In this document: positions 41,790 through 51,156 of the stretch, piece by piece
Layout of the letters: each line of letters begins with the position of its first letter
How positions within the stretch are numbered: the first letter of the stretch is position 1
Assembly (NCBI GenBank): GCA_002838205.1
Contig: CP017950.1
Span: forward strand, 1,742,858 to 1,806,857
Direction of reading: 5' to 3'
Source of the DNA: Tenericutes bacterium MZ-XQ
Lineage (GTDB): Bacteria > Bacillota_I > Bacilli_A > Acholeplasmatales > Acholeplasmataceae
Length of the DNA stretch: 64,000 nucleotides
Notes under the pieces: model-generated
The model's input: the letters and a program-made list of their open reading frames with translations, nothing else
Told to the model about the DNA's origin: nothing
Database searches by the model: none
Made by a program: the position numbers and the translations under genes

Positions 41790-42383
41790 TTAAAAAACAA
41801 TACCTGGAATACTTCTTACTTTAATATTGATACGAAATCTAGTAATAACATCATCTGTTGTATAGATACTAATAGTGACTTTAGAACGTGTGTATTTATA
41901 AGTGACTGAATCTCCATGAATAAAGGTTTCATCCAAATCATAGTGATATTCTTTTAAAATTTCTGATAGTTCCTCTTCAAGCATTTGATCATGAACTCTC
42001 ATGCCAAATAAATGATAATCAGGATCTGTAGTTTCAATTCTTGTTACATATCCATAATCACTAATCATGTTAGGATATGATGTAATATCATACATAGTTG
42101 CTGGATTTGTTTCACTATATTCATGGATATTAAAATATTCTTCGTCTTCCATAAATGGTGGAGGCAACTCAATATCATAGATGATATCCATACCAAATCC
42201 TGGTAAAACATTATATTGGTCCCAGTCTTCATCACTTAGCTGATATAAAAGATCGATACCAAACTCACTATGTGTGTTTAAATCATAAACCGTATCCTTT
42301 TCAATCATTTTTGGTATCAGCATAAGTCCCACAATAGCAAGTGCAACCGAAATCATACCAATGACCAATAATCTTTTTTTCAT
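41790..42383 (-). CDS. signal-anchored protein of unknown function
   Basis: 197 residues. One N-terminal hydrophobic helix (about 5-25) and an acidic extracytoplasmic domain with no cysteine and no recognised motif. The final strands (HGDSVTYKYTRSKVTISIYTTDDVITRFRINIKV, seen as three beta segments) suggest a beta sandwich end. It stands alone between two membrane-protein genes in the same direction, each with its own ribosome site. Function unknown. Confidence 0.55.
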   Translation of the reverse strand: MKKRLLVIGMISVALAIVGLMLIPKMIEKDTVYDLNTHSEFGIDLLYQLSDEDWDQYNVLPGFGMDIIYDIELPPPFMEDEEYFNIHEYSETNPATMYDITSYPNMISDYGYVTRIETTDPDYHLFGMRVHDQMLEEELSEILKEYHYDLDETFIHGDSVTYKYTRSKVTISIYTTDDVITRFRINIKVRSIPGIVF

Positions 42384-42501
42384 TTGGTACCTCCAATCGT
42401 CTACATTGTTAGATACAATGATGACAATGAAATAATAATTATGTTCAAAATAAGAAGAAAAATTTTTTACTATCTGTTTGATTAAGCATGCTTATCATGA
42501 A

Positions 42502-43374
42502 TCAAATCGCTTCAAGTTGATTGACAAATTTAATCTCGTTGATGATATCAGCTTGATACTGATTGAGAAGTTCAATACTTAATGGCTTTTTCTTTCTGAT
42601 TGGATGTTTCTTATACCAAATACCTAAGTGCATGCCCTCATGATTTATACTCAAATAAAGATGTCTATATCGTTCATCTTTTTTAAGTGATTCCATTAAT
42701 CTAAGATATAGTCGGTCAATATCTTTTAAATCCTGTTCGTTTGGTTTGTACACTTTAAGAGTTGATTCAACAGCAAGTTTCTGAAATTTTACACCTTTTA
42801 ATTTAGGTGAACCTGTTGTTCTAATTTGTAAATCAGTCTGACCCTGTTTTTCTAAATAAATGTAGCTTCCATCAAAATGAGTGACTTGACTATTTCCGTT
42901 AGATGTTGTCATAGTCATATCACAAATCGAATAAGGATATTGATCAGATGAATAACCACTTAAGCATCTTTTTGTAGATATAGATGCATACTTTGTAAAT
43001 AAACCACCTTTTTGATTTATGGTTTTATCTGATTTTGGATATGCTTTATAAGTTAAAAACAAACCCTCTTCATCATTGATTTTTTGGACAATACTCGGAA
43101 ACACATATTCAAAATAAGGTTTTTCGCTGGTAAAAGATAAGGTGATCATCAATCCTATAGCCATGGTCAAAGCTGTCGTACCAAAAATAAAGAAAAATAC
43201 CCATTTGATTTCATCATCTACAGCATATACTTGAAACAAAATCATAACTATTCCTAAGAAGATCAAAGAAACAAATAATAATATGCTCCATATCATAGTT
43301 AGTTTTTTTCTTCTGATTTTTTGTTTTTGATTAAACTCTTTTTTTAACGCTTCATATTCGTGTGTTTTATACAT
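42502..43374 (-). CDS. membrane protein with two helices and a soluble tail
   Basis: 290 residues from the ATG at 43374, with GGAG eight bases before; the frame opens further upstream without a ribosome site. Two helices (about 25-45 and 55-75) follow a basic helical N-terminus (EYEALKKEFNQKQKIRRKK). The soluble remainder ends in a helix (NQYQADIINEIKFVNQLEAI). The plan matches the gene at 40812-41687. No family is recognised with confidence. Confidence 0.55.
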   Translation of the reverse strand: MYKTHEYEALKKEFNQKQKIRRKKLTMIWSILLFVSLIFLGIVMILFQVYAVDDEIKWVFFFIFGTTALTMAIGLMITLSFTSEKPYFEYVFPSIVQKINDEEGLFLTYKAYPKSDKTINQKGGLFTKYASISTKRCLSGYSSDQYPYSICDMTMTTSNGNSQVTHFDGSYIYLEKQGQTDLQIRTTGSPKLKGVKFQKLAVESTLKVYKPNEQDLKDIDRLYLRLMESLKKDERYRHLYLSINHEGMHLGIWYKKHPIRKKKPLSIELLNQYQADIINEIKFVNQLEAI

Positions 43375-43413
43375 ATAATCTCCATTCGTCATTGATTGAG
43401 AAATATTTTAACT

Positions 43414-43854
43414 TTAATAAACTTTCTCCATCATATAAAAACCTAAATCCTCTAGTTGATTGACAATCATAAACCCTAGTTTTTTATATAGGGTGATTGC
43501 GACATCATTGTTCATTTCAACGCCAAGTTCAATGGCATGAATCCCAACTTCTCTTTTTTCAAATATTTCATTCATCAGGTATTTGCCGTATCCTTTGCCT
43601 TGATGATCTTTATGGATACAGATCGCATGAATATGAAGTCTATGATCTCTGGTTTCAATCCAATAAAAGCCAATAGGTTTTTCATTTTCTTTAAGTATAT
43701 AAACTTCTCCAGTTTTTTTCATCATATGTTTAAACTCATCTAACGATAGCTTCATCATATCTAGCACTTTATAAATATATGACGCTGTCGTTTCAAGCAT
43801 GAGCTCAAATGCCCAGTCGTAATCGTTTGCTGTGCTGATTCTTTTGATTTCCAT
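43414..43854 (-). CDS. GNAT family N-acetyltransferase
   Basis: 146 residues from the ATG at 43854, chosen for AGAGGTGG six to seven bases before it. The acetyl-CoA loop KDHQGKGYGKYLMNEIF follows the strand RLHIHAICI; ELGVEMNNDVAITLYKKLGF is the usual end region. It follows the hydrolase gene at 43869 after 14 bases and is likely cotranscribed. Substrate unknown. Confidence 0.85.
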   Translation of the reverse strand: MEIKRISTANDYDWAFELMLETTASYIYKVLDMMKLSLDEFKHMMKKTGEVYILKENEKPIGFYWIETRDHRLHIHAICIHKDHQGKGYGKYLMNEIFEKREVGIHAIELGVEMNNDVAITLYKKLGFMIVNQLEDLGFYMMEKVY

Positions 43855-43868
43855 AAAAAACCACCTCT

Positions 43869-45245
43869 TTATGAGATTTTTTTGATTTCTTCCCAAGTTG
43901 TAAAATCTAAAGAAGCATCCAAATCATTTTTTAGATGTAAATCAAAAAAGTAATTAATGATTTCTTTTTGCATATCCACTAAATAAGTGGTTTCAAGTGA
44001 TCCCGTATATCCGATGGTAGACATCAGTGGTGATAATATATATGCCATAGTAAAATCTCCGTGTGTGGTTCCATCAATTTGATATAAGCTAGCATCACTA
44101 CTATTTTCAATTAAATCATATAAATCAATATTATTGGGTCCTTCTTCCCAAGACTCTGATCTTAAAAAGATTGAAGGCATGGACAATCCTTTTTCAATCT
44201 CTGATGCAACAATAGGTTCTACCCACGCATCAAGACCAATGACCGCACCAACTCTTACATCATTAAGTGCAACCGCAACATCTGCCCCACCGCCTGTTGA
44301 ATGACCGATGAGTCCTATATGATCTAAATCCAATTTATTGTTTAAAAATGATTCAGCATCGTTATTTAATATTTCGATATAATCAAGCATAAATGAAACA
44401 TCACCTGCATACGTATAAACAAGTTGATTTGCGTCATCTAAAAAGTTATCATTATCATCTCTTGGAGGTAGTGCATCTTTATTTTGGTATATAAAACGAC
44501 CATAGATATTGGTTGCGACCGAACCATATGTATGATCAATTGATATCACAATATATCCTCTACTTGCAAGTTCTTCTGCAAGATCAGTGTGAAGATTCAT
44601 AAATCCACCCCATCCATGAGAGATGAGCACAACAGGATATTGATCTTGGACATCGCTAATCGCTTTGATTTGATATGCGTTCGAGTCTATATATTGTGTT
44701 TGATCTAAAATAAAACTTGGTAGACCCACGCTTTTCGCAAGCCCTCTTGCAATATTTTTTCCACCACTTAACCATGGCATGATATCTGCATCACCAACAT
44801 CATCTACTGGATACCACATTTGATATGTAAACTCTCGATATCCGATACCAGATCTATATCGCTCTTCTCTACTCATGTCTTCAACAGATTCAACATAGGT
44901 TCCAATCTGATATGTTCCAGATGGTTCAGGCATATCCAAGATTGGAAACATATAAAGTGTTAAGACGAATAAAAAAATCATCACTGAATTAAATACAATC
45001 CATATTCTTTTTAATCGGATATTGGTGTAGTAATGAAAATAAATAGATATAAATAATAATAGAGTTACGATATAAGCAATCACAAAAGGCCATCTCGTTG
45101 GATATAATCCTTCTTGAATCATATAGATTGCTGGCATAGACCACAAAAAAGCTTTGATATAGATATTATCTATTTTTTTATTGTAAATAAATAATCCCAA
45201 CTGAATCAAAAGCATTATTATAATAACAATTTCAAATACGATCAT
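43869..45245 (-). CDS. alpha/beta hydrolase, platelet-activating-factor acetylhydrolase-like, with membrane N-terminus
   Basis: 458 residues. The first 125 hold four hydrophobic helices. The catalytic domain (about 170-455) shows VVLISHGWGG, then GYIVISIDHTYGS, the nucleophile elbow GLIGHSTGG (serine near residue 295), GAVIGLDAWVEP and a late histidine in GTTHGDFT. That pattern matches PAF-acetylhydrolase/group VII phospholipase A2 enzymes, which cleave short or oxidised acyl chains from lipids. The membrane domain suggests it acts on membrane lipids, with the catalytic part either inside or outside. Substrate is inferred from family only. Confidence 0.8.
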   Translation of the reverse strand: MIVFEIVIIIMLLIQLGLFIYNKKIDNIYIKAFLWSMPAIYMIQEGLYPTRWPFVIAYIVTLLLFISIYFHYYTNIRLKRIWIVFNSVMIFLFVLTLYMFPILDMPEPSGTYQIGTYVESVEDMSREERYRSGIGYREFTYQMWYPVDDVGDADIMPWLSGGKNIARGLAKSVGLPSFILDQTQYIDSNAYQIKAISDVQDQYPVVLISHGWGGFMNLHTDLAEELASRGYIVISIDHTYGSVATNIYGRFIYQNKDALPPRDDNDNFLDDANQLVYTYAGDVSFMLDYIEILNNDAESFLNNKLDLDHIGLIGHSTGGGADVAVALNDVRVGAVIGLDAWVEPIVASEIEKGLSMPSIFLRSESWEEGPNNIDLYDLIENSSDASLYQIDGTTHGDFTMAYILSPLMSTIGYTGSLETTYLVDMQKEIINYFFDLHLKNDLDASLDFTTWEEIKKIS

Positions 45246-45286
45246 GTAAATCCCCCTTATATAGGTTTATGTGATTTTTCATACCC

Positions 45287-46225
45287 CTATTTTATCATAT
45301 AATTCTGATACAAATCATGCTTATAGACTTTTAAAACCTTTAATACCCTGTATGTATTAAATGGACAGGGTTGATTCGTTTTAGTGTATCTAAAGTGATG
45401 AAGTCCTGGTGCTTTTCGATCAGCTTTAATTCTTCCATATGCATCAAGCCTGTTCATAAGCATAATCAAGCCTTCTTCCATCTTTTGATCGTAAGGTATA
45501 TCTAAATCAACAAAGACAGTTAAAGCTCTTAAAAGGTCATATTTCCATCCATATGGAAAAGGATAGCTAAGCATATCTTTATGAATGATTTCATTTGTAT
45601 GAACAGATCGAAATAACCGTTTAGATAAGATATATGAAACACCTTTTGGAATCATTTGATAGATGTCATCAATTCTATATGTATATCCATGCATGATATA
45701 TGCATGAAATGCTTCTAAAACACTTAAAGTCGTATGAAGAGATGATTGTTTAGGTTTTGGTTTTCTTTCCCATGCACAGTTCCATCCACCATCAGCCATT
45801 GGATATTCTAAAATATAGTCAATCATATCAAAGATTCTAGCATCTTTAAAGTGCGCTGTCGCGGCAATCCTTACCATCATCGCAACCACACACATATCTT
45901 GATGTCTATACTTTCTCATCAATCCTTTTTCTTTCCACATCTCATCAAACAATATGGTAATCGCCTTATGAATCCTCATATCAATTAAGTTAGCTCCTAA
46001 TTGACATAACTCTAATAAAGTATAATGTGTTGATGTATATTTAGGTGAATAAACACCTTCACCCCAAAGATGTGTCTTGTGATCATAAAGATTCATGAGT
46101 CTTAGCCCATAACCTTCTTTTAATATCTTATTTTTTAAACTTGGATCATCTTCACCTAAAAGATCTCTTTTGACAAGATAATGTAGTGATACATCATGAT
46201 TCTTCATCCATAACAATATATCCAT
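45287..46225 (-). CDS. helical-repeat protein resembling prenyltransferase/squalene cyclase fold
   Basis: 312 residues, soluble. Repeats of the alpha/alpha barrel type are suggested by MADGGWNCAWERKPKPKQSSLHTTLSVLEAF (DGGWNC is like the QW-type turn), then PYGWKYDLLRALTVFVDL and the ends DAYGRIKADRKAPGLHHFRYTK. Proteins of this type often sit in the cytoplasm with no known catalytic role. It stands alone after the hydrolase gene. Whether it is an enzyme is not clear. Confidence 0.5.
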   Translation of the reverse strand: MDILLWMKNHDVSLHYLVKRDLLGEDDPSLKNKILKEGYGLRLMNLYDHKTHLWGEGVYSPKYTSTHYTLLELCQLGANLIDMRIHKAITILFDEMWKEKGLMRKYRHQDMCVVAMMVRIAATAHFKDARIFDMIDYILEYPMADGGWNCAWERKPKPKQSSLHTTLSVLEAFHAYIMHGYTYRIDDIYQMIPKGVSYILSKRLFRSVHTNEIIHKDMLSYPFPYGWKYDLLRALTVFVDLDIPYDQKMEEGLIMLMNRLDAYGRIKADRKAPGLHHFRYTKTNQPCPFNTYRVLKVLKVYKHDLYQNYMIK

Positions 46226-46271
46226 ATAGACACCACCCTACAAGATAAATTATATCTTATTTTTTTTATAA

Positions 46272-46310
46272 TTAAAAATAGAAGATGATTTTGATTAAAT
46301 CATCTTCTAC
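46272..46310 (-). terminator. terminator of the HD-GYP gene
   Basis: TAGAAGATGATTT (46279-46291) and AAATCATCTTCTA (46297-46309) form a 13-bp perfect stem with a T-run on the leftward strand. Confidence 0.85.
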
Positions 46311-46340
46311 ATTATAAATCATTGATCTTATTGAGTTTAG

Positions 46341-49037
46341 TTACGACTCACTTTCTAACACTTCGTTAATAAATACGTCTACAAGTTTAGGATCAAACTG
46401 TGTTCCTGAACATCGACGGAGTTCAGCAATAGCATCCTGAGCTTTCATCGCTTTTCTATAAGGTCTATCTGAAGTCATTGCTTCATAAGCATCCGCAATA
46501 CAAATAATCCTAGAGAATAGTGGTATATCTTCACCTGATAACCCTTTTGGATATCCTTTACCATCCCATCTTTCATGATGCGTTAATGCATAGTCAGCTA
46601 AGTTGGAATATTTATCAGCAGATTTTAAGATTTGATAACCATTAATGGTGTGATTCTTCATGATCACCCATTCTTCATCAGTTAACTTGCCTGGTTTCTT
46701 TAAAATATGATCTGGTATCGTAATCTTACCAATATCATGCATACGACCAGCAAATTCTAACTCTAATTTTTCTTGTTGTGTCAGATTTAATTTTTCTCCC
46801 ATGGATAAACAATAATGGCTCACTCGATCCGAATGATCTCTTTCAGCTTCATATTTATCTTTTAGAGAATCAAAAAGTGCCATAATCACTTGATTTCTAG
46901 AACTTTGATTATGCAATGTTTTTTGAGCATACATATCATTTTCAGCTTCAATAAGTACATCATCAATGTTCTGTGATTCACTTGTTTTTATAGCTGTACC
47001 ACAAGATGCTGATAAAGGTATATCTTTGATCTTGATGGTTGCTAGCTTATCAAAAACTTGATCTTTTAAATCATTTAATTTTTCAGGATCTGATTTCGCA
47101 AAAACAACAGCAAACTCATCACTACCGATTCTTGCAATAAACGAATGATCTTTACATGAAGTTGATAAAAGTTTAGCAAATGTTAATATGGCTTCATCTC
47201 CAACATCATGTCCATATGTATCATTGATCAGTTTTAAGCCGTCAATATCAATCATCGATATGCTTAAAGGATAGTATTTCTCTTGATCAAGTTTTCTGAT
47301 TACAGTATCAAAATATGTTCTATTTGGAAGACCGGTTAATACATCATGTTTACTTGCATAATTAATTTTTTGTTCACTGATTTTGCGTTCCGTTATATCC
47401 ATTAAAAAGCCTTCTATAAACCACTGATGATCTTGTTCAAAGACATGTCCTTTTTCCCAGATCCAAACTCTAGAACCATCTTTTTTTATCATCTCATATT
47501 CAATACTACATGGTTGATTACGCTCTTTAGCTTCTTCATAAGCGTTAACAACATATTCTCTATATTTAGGAACAATTAAATCATTGAAGGCAACTGACTT
47601 GTTTTCAACAATCTCAGAAGGTTTATATCCAGTTAACTCTTCACATCGATCTGACATATAAAGCATTGTCCAAAATTCATCAAATCTACATTGATAAGAT
47701 ACGCCTGGTAAATTAGCTATTATTCTGCTTTTTTCTTGTTCTTTTTTGATGAGTTCTTTTTCGTTTTTGACTCTTTCAGTAATATCTTCAGCAACAACAA
47801 CAAACTGGTTTCCCTTATATGGATATGTAACTACTCTATAATATTTATCCAGTGCTCTAGAATAGTCTTCAATAATAACGGTTTTTTGTTTCTTAACTAC
47901 ATCTGAGTAAGCATCAAACCACGATGACTCAATGTCAGGCAGAACTTCTGTTACACATTTACCAACTATGTCTTTTCTTTTTAGTCCAGTCATTTCTTCA
48001 TATCGATCATTGATACTTAAAAACTTATAGTCAATGCCTTTTCCTTGATCATCAAAAATCATTTCTCTTAAATTAAAACCTAATGGCATTTCTTGGATAA
48101 GTTTACTCCACTGATTTTCTAATGACTTTTGTAATTTTTGTTGATTGACGATATCCGTCACATCTCTAAACTCAACAACTCTTATTTGTTTTCCTTGATA
48201 TGGCATATTTCTAGCTTCTAATTTGAGTGGATATGATTCTCCATTTTTTCTTACCCCTATAGCTTCATAAGGTTTTTCATCGCCAGACTTAATATGATCA
48301 TTGATGTTATCATGATCTTTTGGATGAATTAGAGTATAAGTATTCGCACCTATTAATTCTTCTAAACTATATCCTGTAATATTAGATAACTCTTGATTAC
48401 AATCTAAAATAATACCTTGATCGTGTATTAATAATCCACTAAATGAAGCATCATGAAGAATTTTAAATCGTTGCTCACTCTCATATAAAGTTTGATTAAT
48501 AAGGTGAATTTCTTTTCTCGCTTTCTTATTTTTGATTGCTAAAAATGATGTGACAGCAATCGCTAGCCCCATCAATGTGATCGTTATAATAATGAGTGTT
48601 CTGTTTCTATTTTGAGTGATGACATAATCTGTTTGATCGATAATGATTGAATATAAGTATGTCTCTCCTTCAATCTCTACAGGATAAGAGTAAACATAAA
48701 CTGTTCTTATATCACCACTTGCAATTTTATGTTTAAAAATAAAAAAATTTCTTTCTTCTTCTAGCGCCCTTTGTCTTTCTTCAGATACTTCTTGAGCAGA
48801 AAGTGTATTGATATCATCAATATTCATTGCGAGTAAGGTTTCCATAGGATATCCATAAAAATCGACTGCTGCTTGATTTGCATAATAAATATCTCCAGTT
48901 AATGGATGGATAATGAGCATGATGGATTGATGATTATCAAATAAATTTTCATAATCAATGTCATCAATTGCATATGTTTTAAATCCAACTTGTAAAAAAG
49001 ATAACAAAAGCAGTATAACAATGAGTGTCTTTTTCAT
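46341..49037 (-). CDS. membrane PAS-GGDEF-HD-GYP signalling protein
   Basis: 898 residues from the ATG at 49037, where GGAGGATTCC precedes a signal peptide (MKKTLIVILLLLSF); an open frame runs 162 bases further upstream without a start signal. Order: signal peptide 1-24, extracytoplasmic PAS-like domain about 30-140, membrane helix 147-168, three cytoplasmic PAS domains about 190-565, GGDEF domain about 570-725 and HD-GYP domain about 735-898. The GGDEF site reads GSDEF. The HD-GYP site has HDIGKI and HHERWDGKGYP, so hydrolysis of cyclic di-GMP or a related dinucleotide is likely. The signal sensed is unknown. Confidence 0.9.
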   Translation of the reverse strand: MKKTLIVILLLLSFLQVGFKTYAIDDIDYENLFDNHQSIMLIIHPLTGDIYYANQAAVDFYGYPMETLLAMNIDDINTLSAQEVSEERQRALEEERNFFIFKHKIASGDIRTVYVYSYPVEIEGETYLYSIIIDQTDYVITQNRNRTLIIITITLMGLAIAVTSFLAIKNKKARKEIHLINQTLYESEQRFKILHDASFSGLLIHDQGIILDCNQELSNITGYSLEELIGANTYTLIHPKDHDNINDHIKSGDEKPYEAIGVRKNGESYPLKLEARNMPYQGKQIRVVEFRDVTDIVNQQKLQKSLENQWSKLIQEMPLGFNLREMIFDDQGKGIDYKFLSINDRYEEMTGLKRKDIVGKCVTEVLPDIESSWFDAYSDVVKKQKTVIIEDYSRALDKYYRVVTYPYKGNQFVVVAEDITERVKNEKELIKKEQEKSRIIANLPGVSYQCRFDEFWTMLYMSDRCEELTGYKPSEIVENKSVAFNDLIVPKYREYVVNAYEEAKERNQPCSIEYEMIKKDGSRVWIWEKGHVFEQDHQWFIEGFLMDITERKISEQKINYASKHDVLTGLPNRTYFDTVIRKLDQEKYYPLSISMIDIDGLKLINDTYGHDVGDEAILTFAKLLSTSCKDHSFIARIGSDEFAVVFAKSDPEKLNDLKDQVFDKLATIKIKDIPLSASCGTAIKTSESQNIDDVLIEAENDMYAQKTLHNQSSRNQVIMALFDSLKDKYEAERDHSDRVSHYCLSMGEKLNLTQQEKLELEFAGRMHDIGKITIPDHILKKPGKLTDEEWVIMKNHTINGYQILKSADKYSNLADYALTHHERWDGKGYPKGLSGEDIPLFSRIICIADAYEAMTSDRPYRKAMKAQDAIAELRRCSGTQFDPKLVDVFINEVLESES

Positions 49038-49297
49038 TATGGAATCCTCCAATATTTTGTAGAATTTACTAACAAATGATTTTATATGTGTTTGATACAT
49101 TTTACCATATATAGAAACAATTTTGAAGAATATATTATAGATATTTAATTTTTTATAAAAAATATAGATAAATAAATTGAAAATATCAACTATGACCATT
49201 TAAAGCCAAAAAAAGAAATGTAAATATTTTCGCGTAAATCAAGTTAATTTGTTTTTGTGACATTTATTTTACTCTAGATATATGACTTTATATATGT

Positions 49298-49367
49298 TAC
49301 AATGTTTAAGGACATAGACTTTTTTAATCCCCCAAACTCTTTAAAAAGGTCTGTGTCTATTTTTTTT
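49298..49367 (+). ncRNA. putative 58-nt small RNA 1 with C-rich loop (with its promoter)
   Basis: TGTTACAAT (extended -10, TACAAT 49298-49303) predicts a start at 49310, exactly the first base of an 18-pair uninterrupted stem (49310-49327 with 49341-49358, three G-U pairs). The loop is TCCCCCAAACTCT. Eight Ts follow (49360-49367). The next downstream element repeats the design. No reading frame is present. Existence is predicted from promoter plus terminator only. Confidence 0.55.
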
Positions 49368-49407
49368 CAAAAATACTTCAAAAACTATTTTATAATAAAA
49401 ATAAATA

Positions 49408-49480
49408 TGATACAATAAAAAAAGGAATACAAGTCCGCTCCCCTCCCCAAAATTGTGATGCGGTCTTGTATTCCTTTTTT
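49408..49480 (+). ncRNA. putative 58-nt small RNA 2 with C-rich loop (with its promoter)
   Basis: TGATACAAT (extended -10, TACAAT 49411-49416) predicts a start at 49423, next to a 15-pair stem with one mismatch (49424-49438 with 49460-49474). The 21-base loop starts TCCCCTCCCCAAAA. Six Ts follow. On the other strand the same hairpin lies downstream of the leftward promoter region, and the GNAT gene ends within its T-run, so it also terminates that gene. It may be only a terminator; the matching upstream element argues otherwise. Confidence 0.5.
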
Positions 49481-49997
49481 ATTTCATTTCTAGTTGATAG
49501 ATGATATGTTCATAAGGTTCATCTCTAAACCATTCCGTTTTTGTTCCCTGTGGTTTAAATCCGAATGCTGATACAAGTTTGATTGATGATTGATTGTCTT
49601 TATAAATCACAGCTTGTACATACTTTAGATCAAGTACTTCTTTCATATAAATCAGCATTGTCTCTAATGCTTCTTTCATATATCCTTGATGATTATATGG
49701 TTTTCTCAGATCGTATCCGATATCAATAGTCTTTAAATCGTTGTTGTAATTATGAAATCCGATTGTTCCAATTTTTTCATTTTCTTCATTCATTAAGATA
49801 TATCTGTGATTGTAATATTGAACTGTGTTTAAATAAAACTCAATCAGTTCTTTTGCTTCATCAAGATTTGTCAATGGTTCTGCATCGAATAGATATTGAT
49901 TGATGAAATCGTTAGAAAACTGTTGATACATGAAATCTATATCATCCATACTTATATGCTTTAGTGTTAATCTTTTAGTTTTTAGTTCTTTAAACAT
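49479..49997 (-). CDS. RimJ/RimL-type GNAT acetyltransferase
   Basis: 172 residues. TKRLTLKHISMDDIDFMYQQF at the start and the GYDLRKPYNHQGYMKEALETMLIYM acetyl-CoA loop region are typical of the RimJ/RimL subgroup that acetylates N-termini of ribosomal proteins or small amines. The YKDNQSSIKLVSAFGFKPQG block completes it. A ribosome site AAGGAGAATC precedes the ATG. Its target is unknown. Confidence 0.86.
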   Translation of the reverse strand: MFKELKTKRLTLKHISMDDIDFMYQQFSNDFINQYLFDAEPLTNLDEAKELIEFYLNTVQYYNHRYILMNEENEKIGTIGFHNYNNDLKTIDIGYDLRKPYNHQGYMKEALETMLIYMKEVLDLKYVQAVIYKDNQSSIKLVSAFGFKPQGTKTEWFRDEPYEHIIYQLEMK

Positions 49998-50128
49998 GTG
50001 ATTCTCCTTAATTTTTTTTATTTATATAATCAATACATCTCTTTTATTATAGCTTATTTCAAGATTTTTTATATGAGCAAAAAGAAAAGTATTTAAGCTT
50101 TGTAGCTTAAATACTCAAATGATTATTC

Positions 50129-50971
50129 TTATTCTATTGCAACATAGATATTCATGATTGTTCCAGTCATAGTAACAACCTTTTCTTCAAAGCAATCCAG
50201 TCCTAATCCTTTTTTTGGTGTATACTTTGATTCAAGCTCTGTGATCAACTTCTTCCATCCCATTGGAATCCTTTCAAAAGGATCTTTAAATGGATCATCG
50301 ATGGTGATCATCGCATATTTAGAACTTGGTATGTGATGTTTAATGATATCTGAATCATGATGTTTCTCAAATGTTTCTTTATCTACAACTAAGTAATACG
50401 CATATCCTCTTTTTCCTGAATCACTATCTGAAGCATCTACACTGATATCAATACCAATTTCTGTAAATGGATCGATATGGTTAAGGTGTTTATAATGAGT
50501 CATCTGCTCTATACTATCAATTTCTGGATGCTTACTAATCACTTTAGTCCCTAATGCATAATATGCATCACATTCAACAATTTTTAAATCTGATAAATAA
50601 TGGATCATGGTCATTCCTTTCTTTAAATCAAACTGAATTTTTTCAGGTATATGATAGTCTTGATGTTTTATCGATGATGGATTTAACTGAAAGACTTGTT
50701 TAAAAGCTCTTCTAAAACTTCTTTCTGATTGATAACCATACTTAAGTGCAACATCAATTACTCTTTCATCTTTGGATAGACAGTAGCGCGCATACTGCAT
50801 TTTTCTAAGACGTACGTAGTTAATAACTGATGAGCCTATGATTAAATCAAACATTCGATGAAGATAGAATCTAGAATAAGAAGAAACATCCGATAGTTCA
50901 TCTAATGTAAGATCATCTTCTATATGTGCTTCAATATAATCAATTAAATCTTGTATCATGAATTGTTTCAT
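50129..50971 (-). CDS. AraC-type regulator with GyrI-like effector domain
   Basis: 280 residues. Residues 5-100 contain two AraC helix-turn-helix motifs (TLDELSDVSSYSRFYLHRMF; VIDVALKYGYQSERSFRRAFKQVF). Residues about 120-280 are a GyrI-like/effector-binding domain of the Rob/SbmC style (AYYLVVDKETF, KYAMITIDDPFKDPFERIPMGW). Such proteins activate genes on binding small hydrophobic compounds. AGGGTAT sits upstream of the start. Targets are unknown; the gene is alone. Confidence 0.88.
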   Translation of the reverse strand: MKQFMIQDLIDYIEAHIEDDLTLDELSDVSSYSRFYLHRMFDLIIGSSVINYVRLRKMQYARYCLSKDERVIDVALKYGYQSERSFRRAFKQVFQLNPSSIKHQDYHIPEKIQFDLKKGMTMIHYLSDLKIVECDAYYALGTKVISKHPEIDSIEQMTHYKHLNHIDPFTEIGIDISVDASDSDSGKRGYAYYLVVDKETFEKHHDSDIIKHHIPSSKYAMITIDDPFKDPFERIPMGWKKLITELESKYTPKKGLGLDCFEEKVVTMTGTIMNIYVAIE

Positions 50972-51013
50972 ATCGTTATACCCTCCATGAAAAGTATACT
51001 AAAGGAATTCTAT

Positions 51014-51107
51014 AAAAAGGGGACAGATTGTGTACAAATAGTAATCTCGCTTAACTGCCATCATTGACCTTTTTTAGCCAACTAAGCTAGATATATATCC
51101 CCTTTTT
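51014..51107. repeat. 94-bp stretch bounded by 10-bp inverted repeats
   Basis: AAAAAGGGGA (51014-51023) recurs as TCCCCTTTTT at 51098-51107. Read leftward it ends in a T-run and could terminate the upstream bPH-like gene at 51157. The ends also resemble those of some small insertion-element remnants; no target duplication is visible. Confidence 0.4.
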
Positions 51108-51156
51108 AACAACTATCAAAAGTTAATGTGGATTTCCAAAAATAAGCTCACTGTAA

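Noticed and set aside
49038-49199. 54-residue N-terminal extension of the HD-GYP protein
   Set aside because: It is open but lacks a ribosome site, is low-complexity, and would bury a normal signal peptide that has GGAGG in front of it at 49037.
49200-49297. Additional gene in the AT-rich stretch upstream of small RNA 1
   Set aside because: No frame with a ribosome site, no repeat and no hairpin were found.
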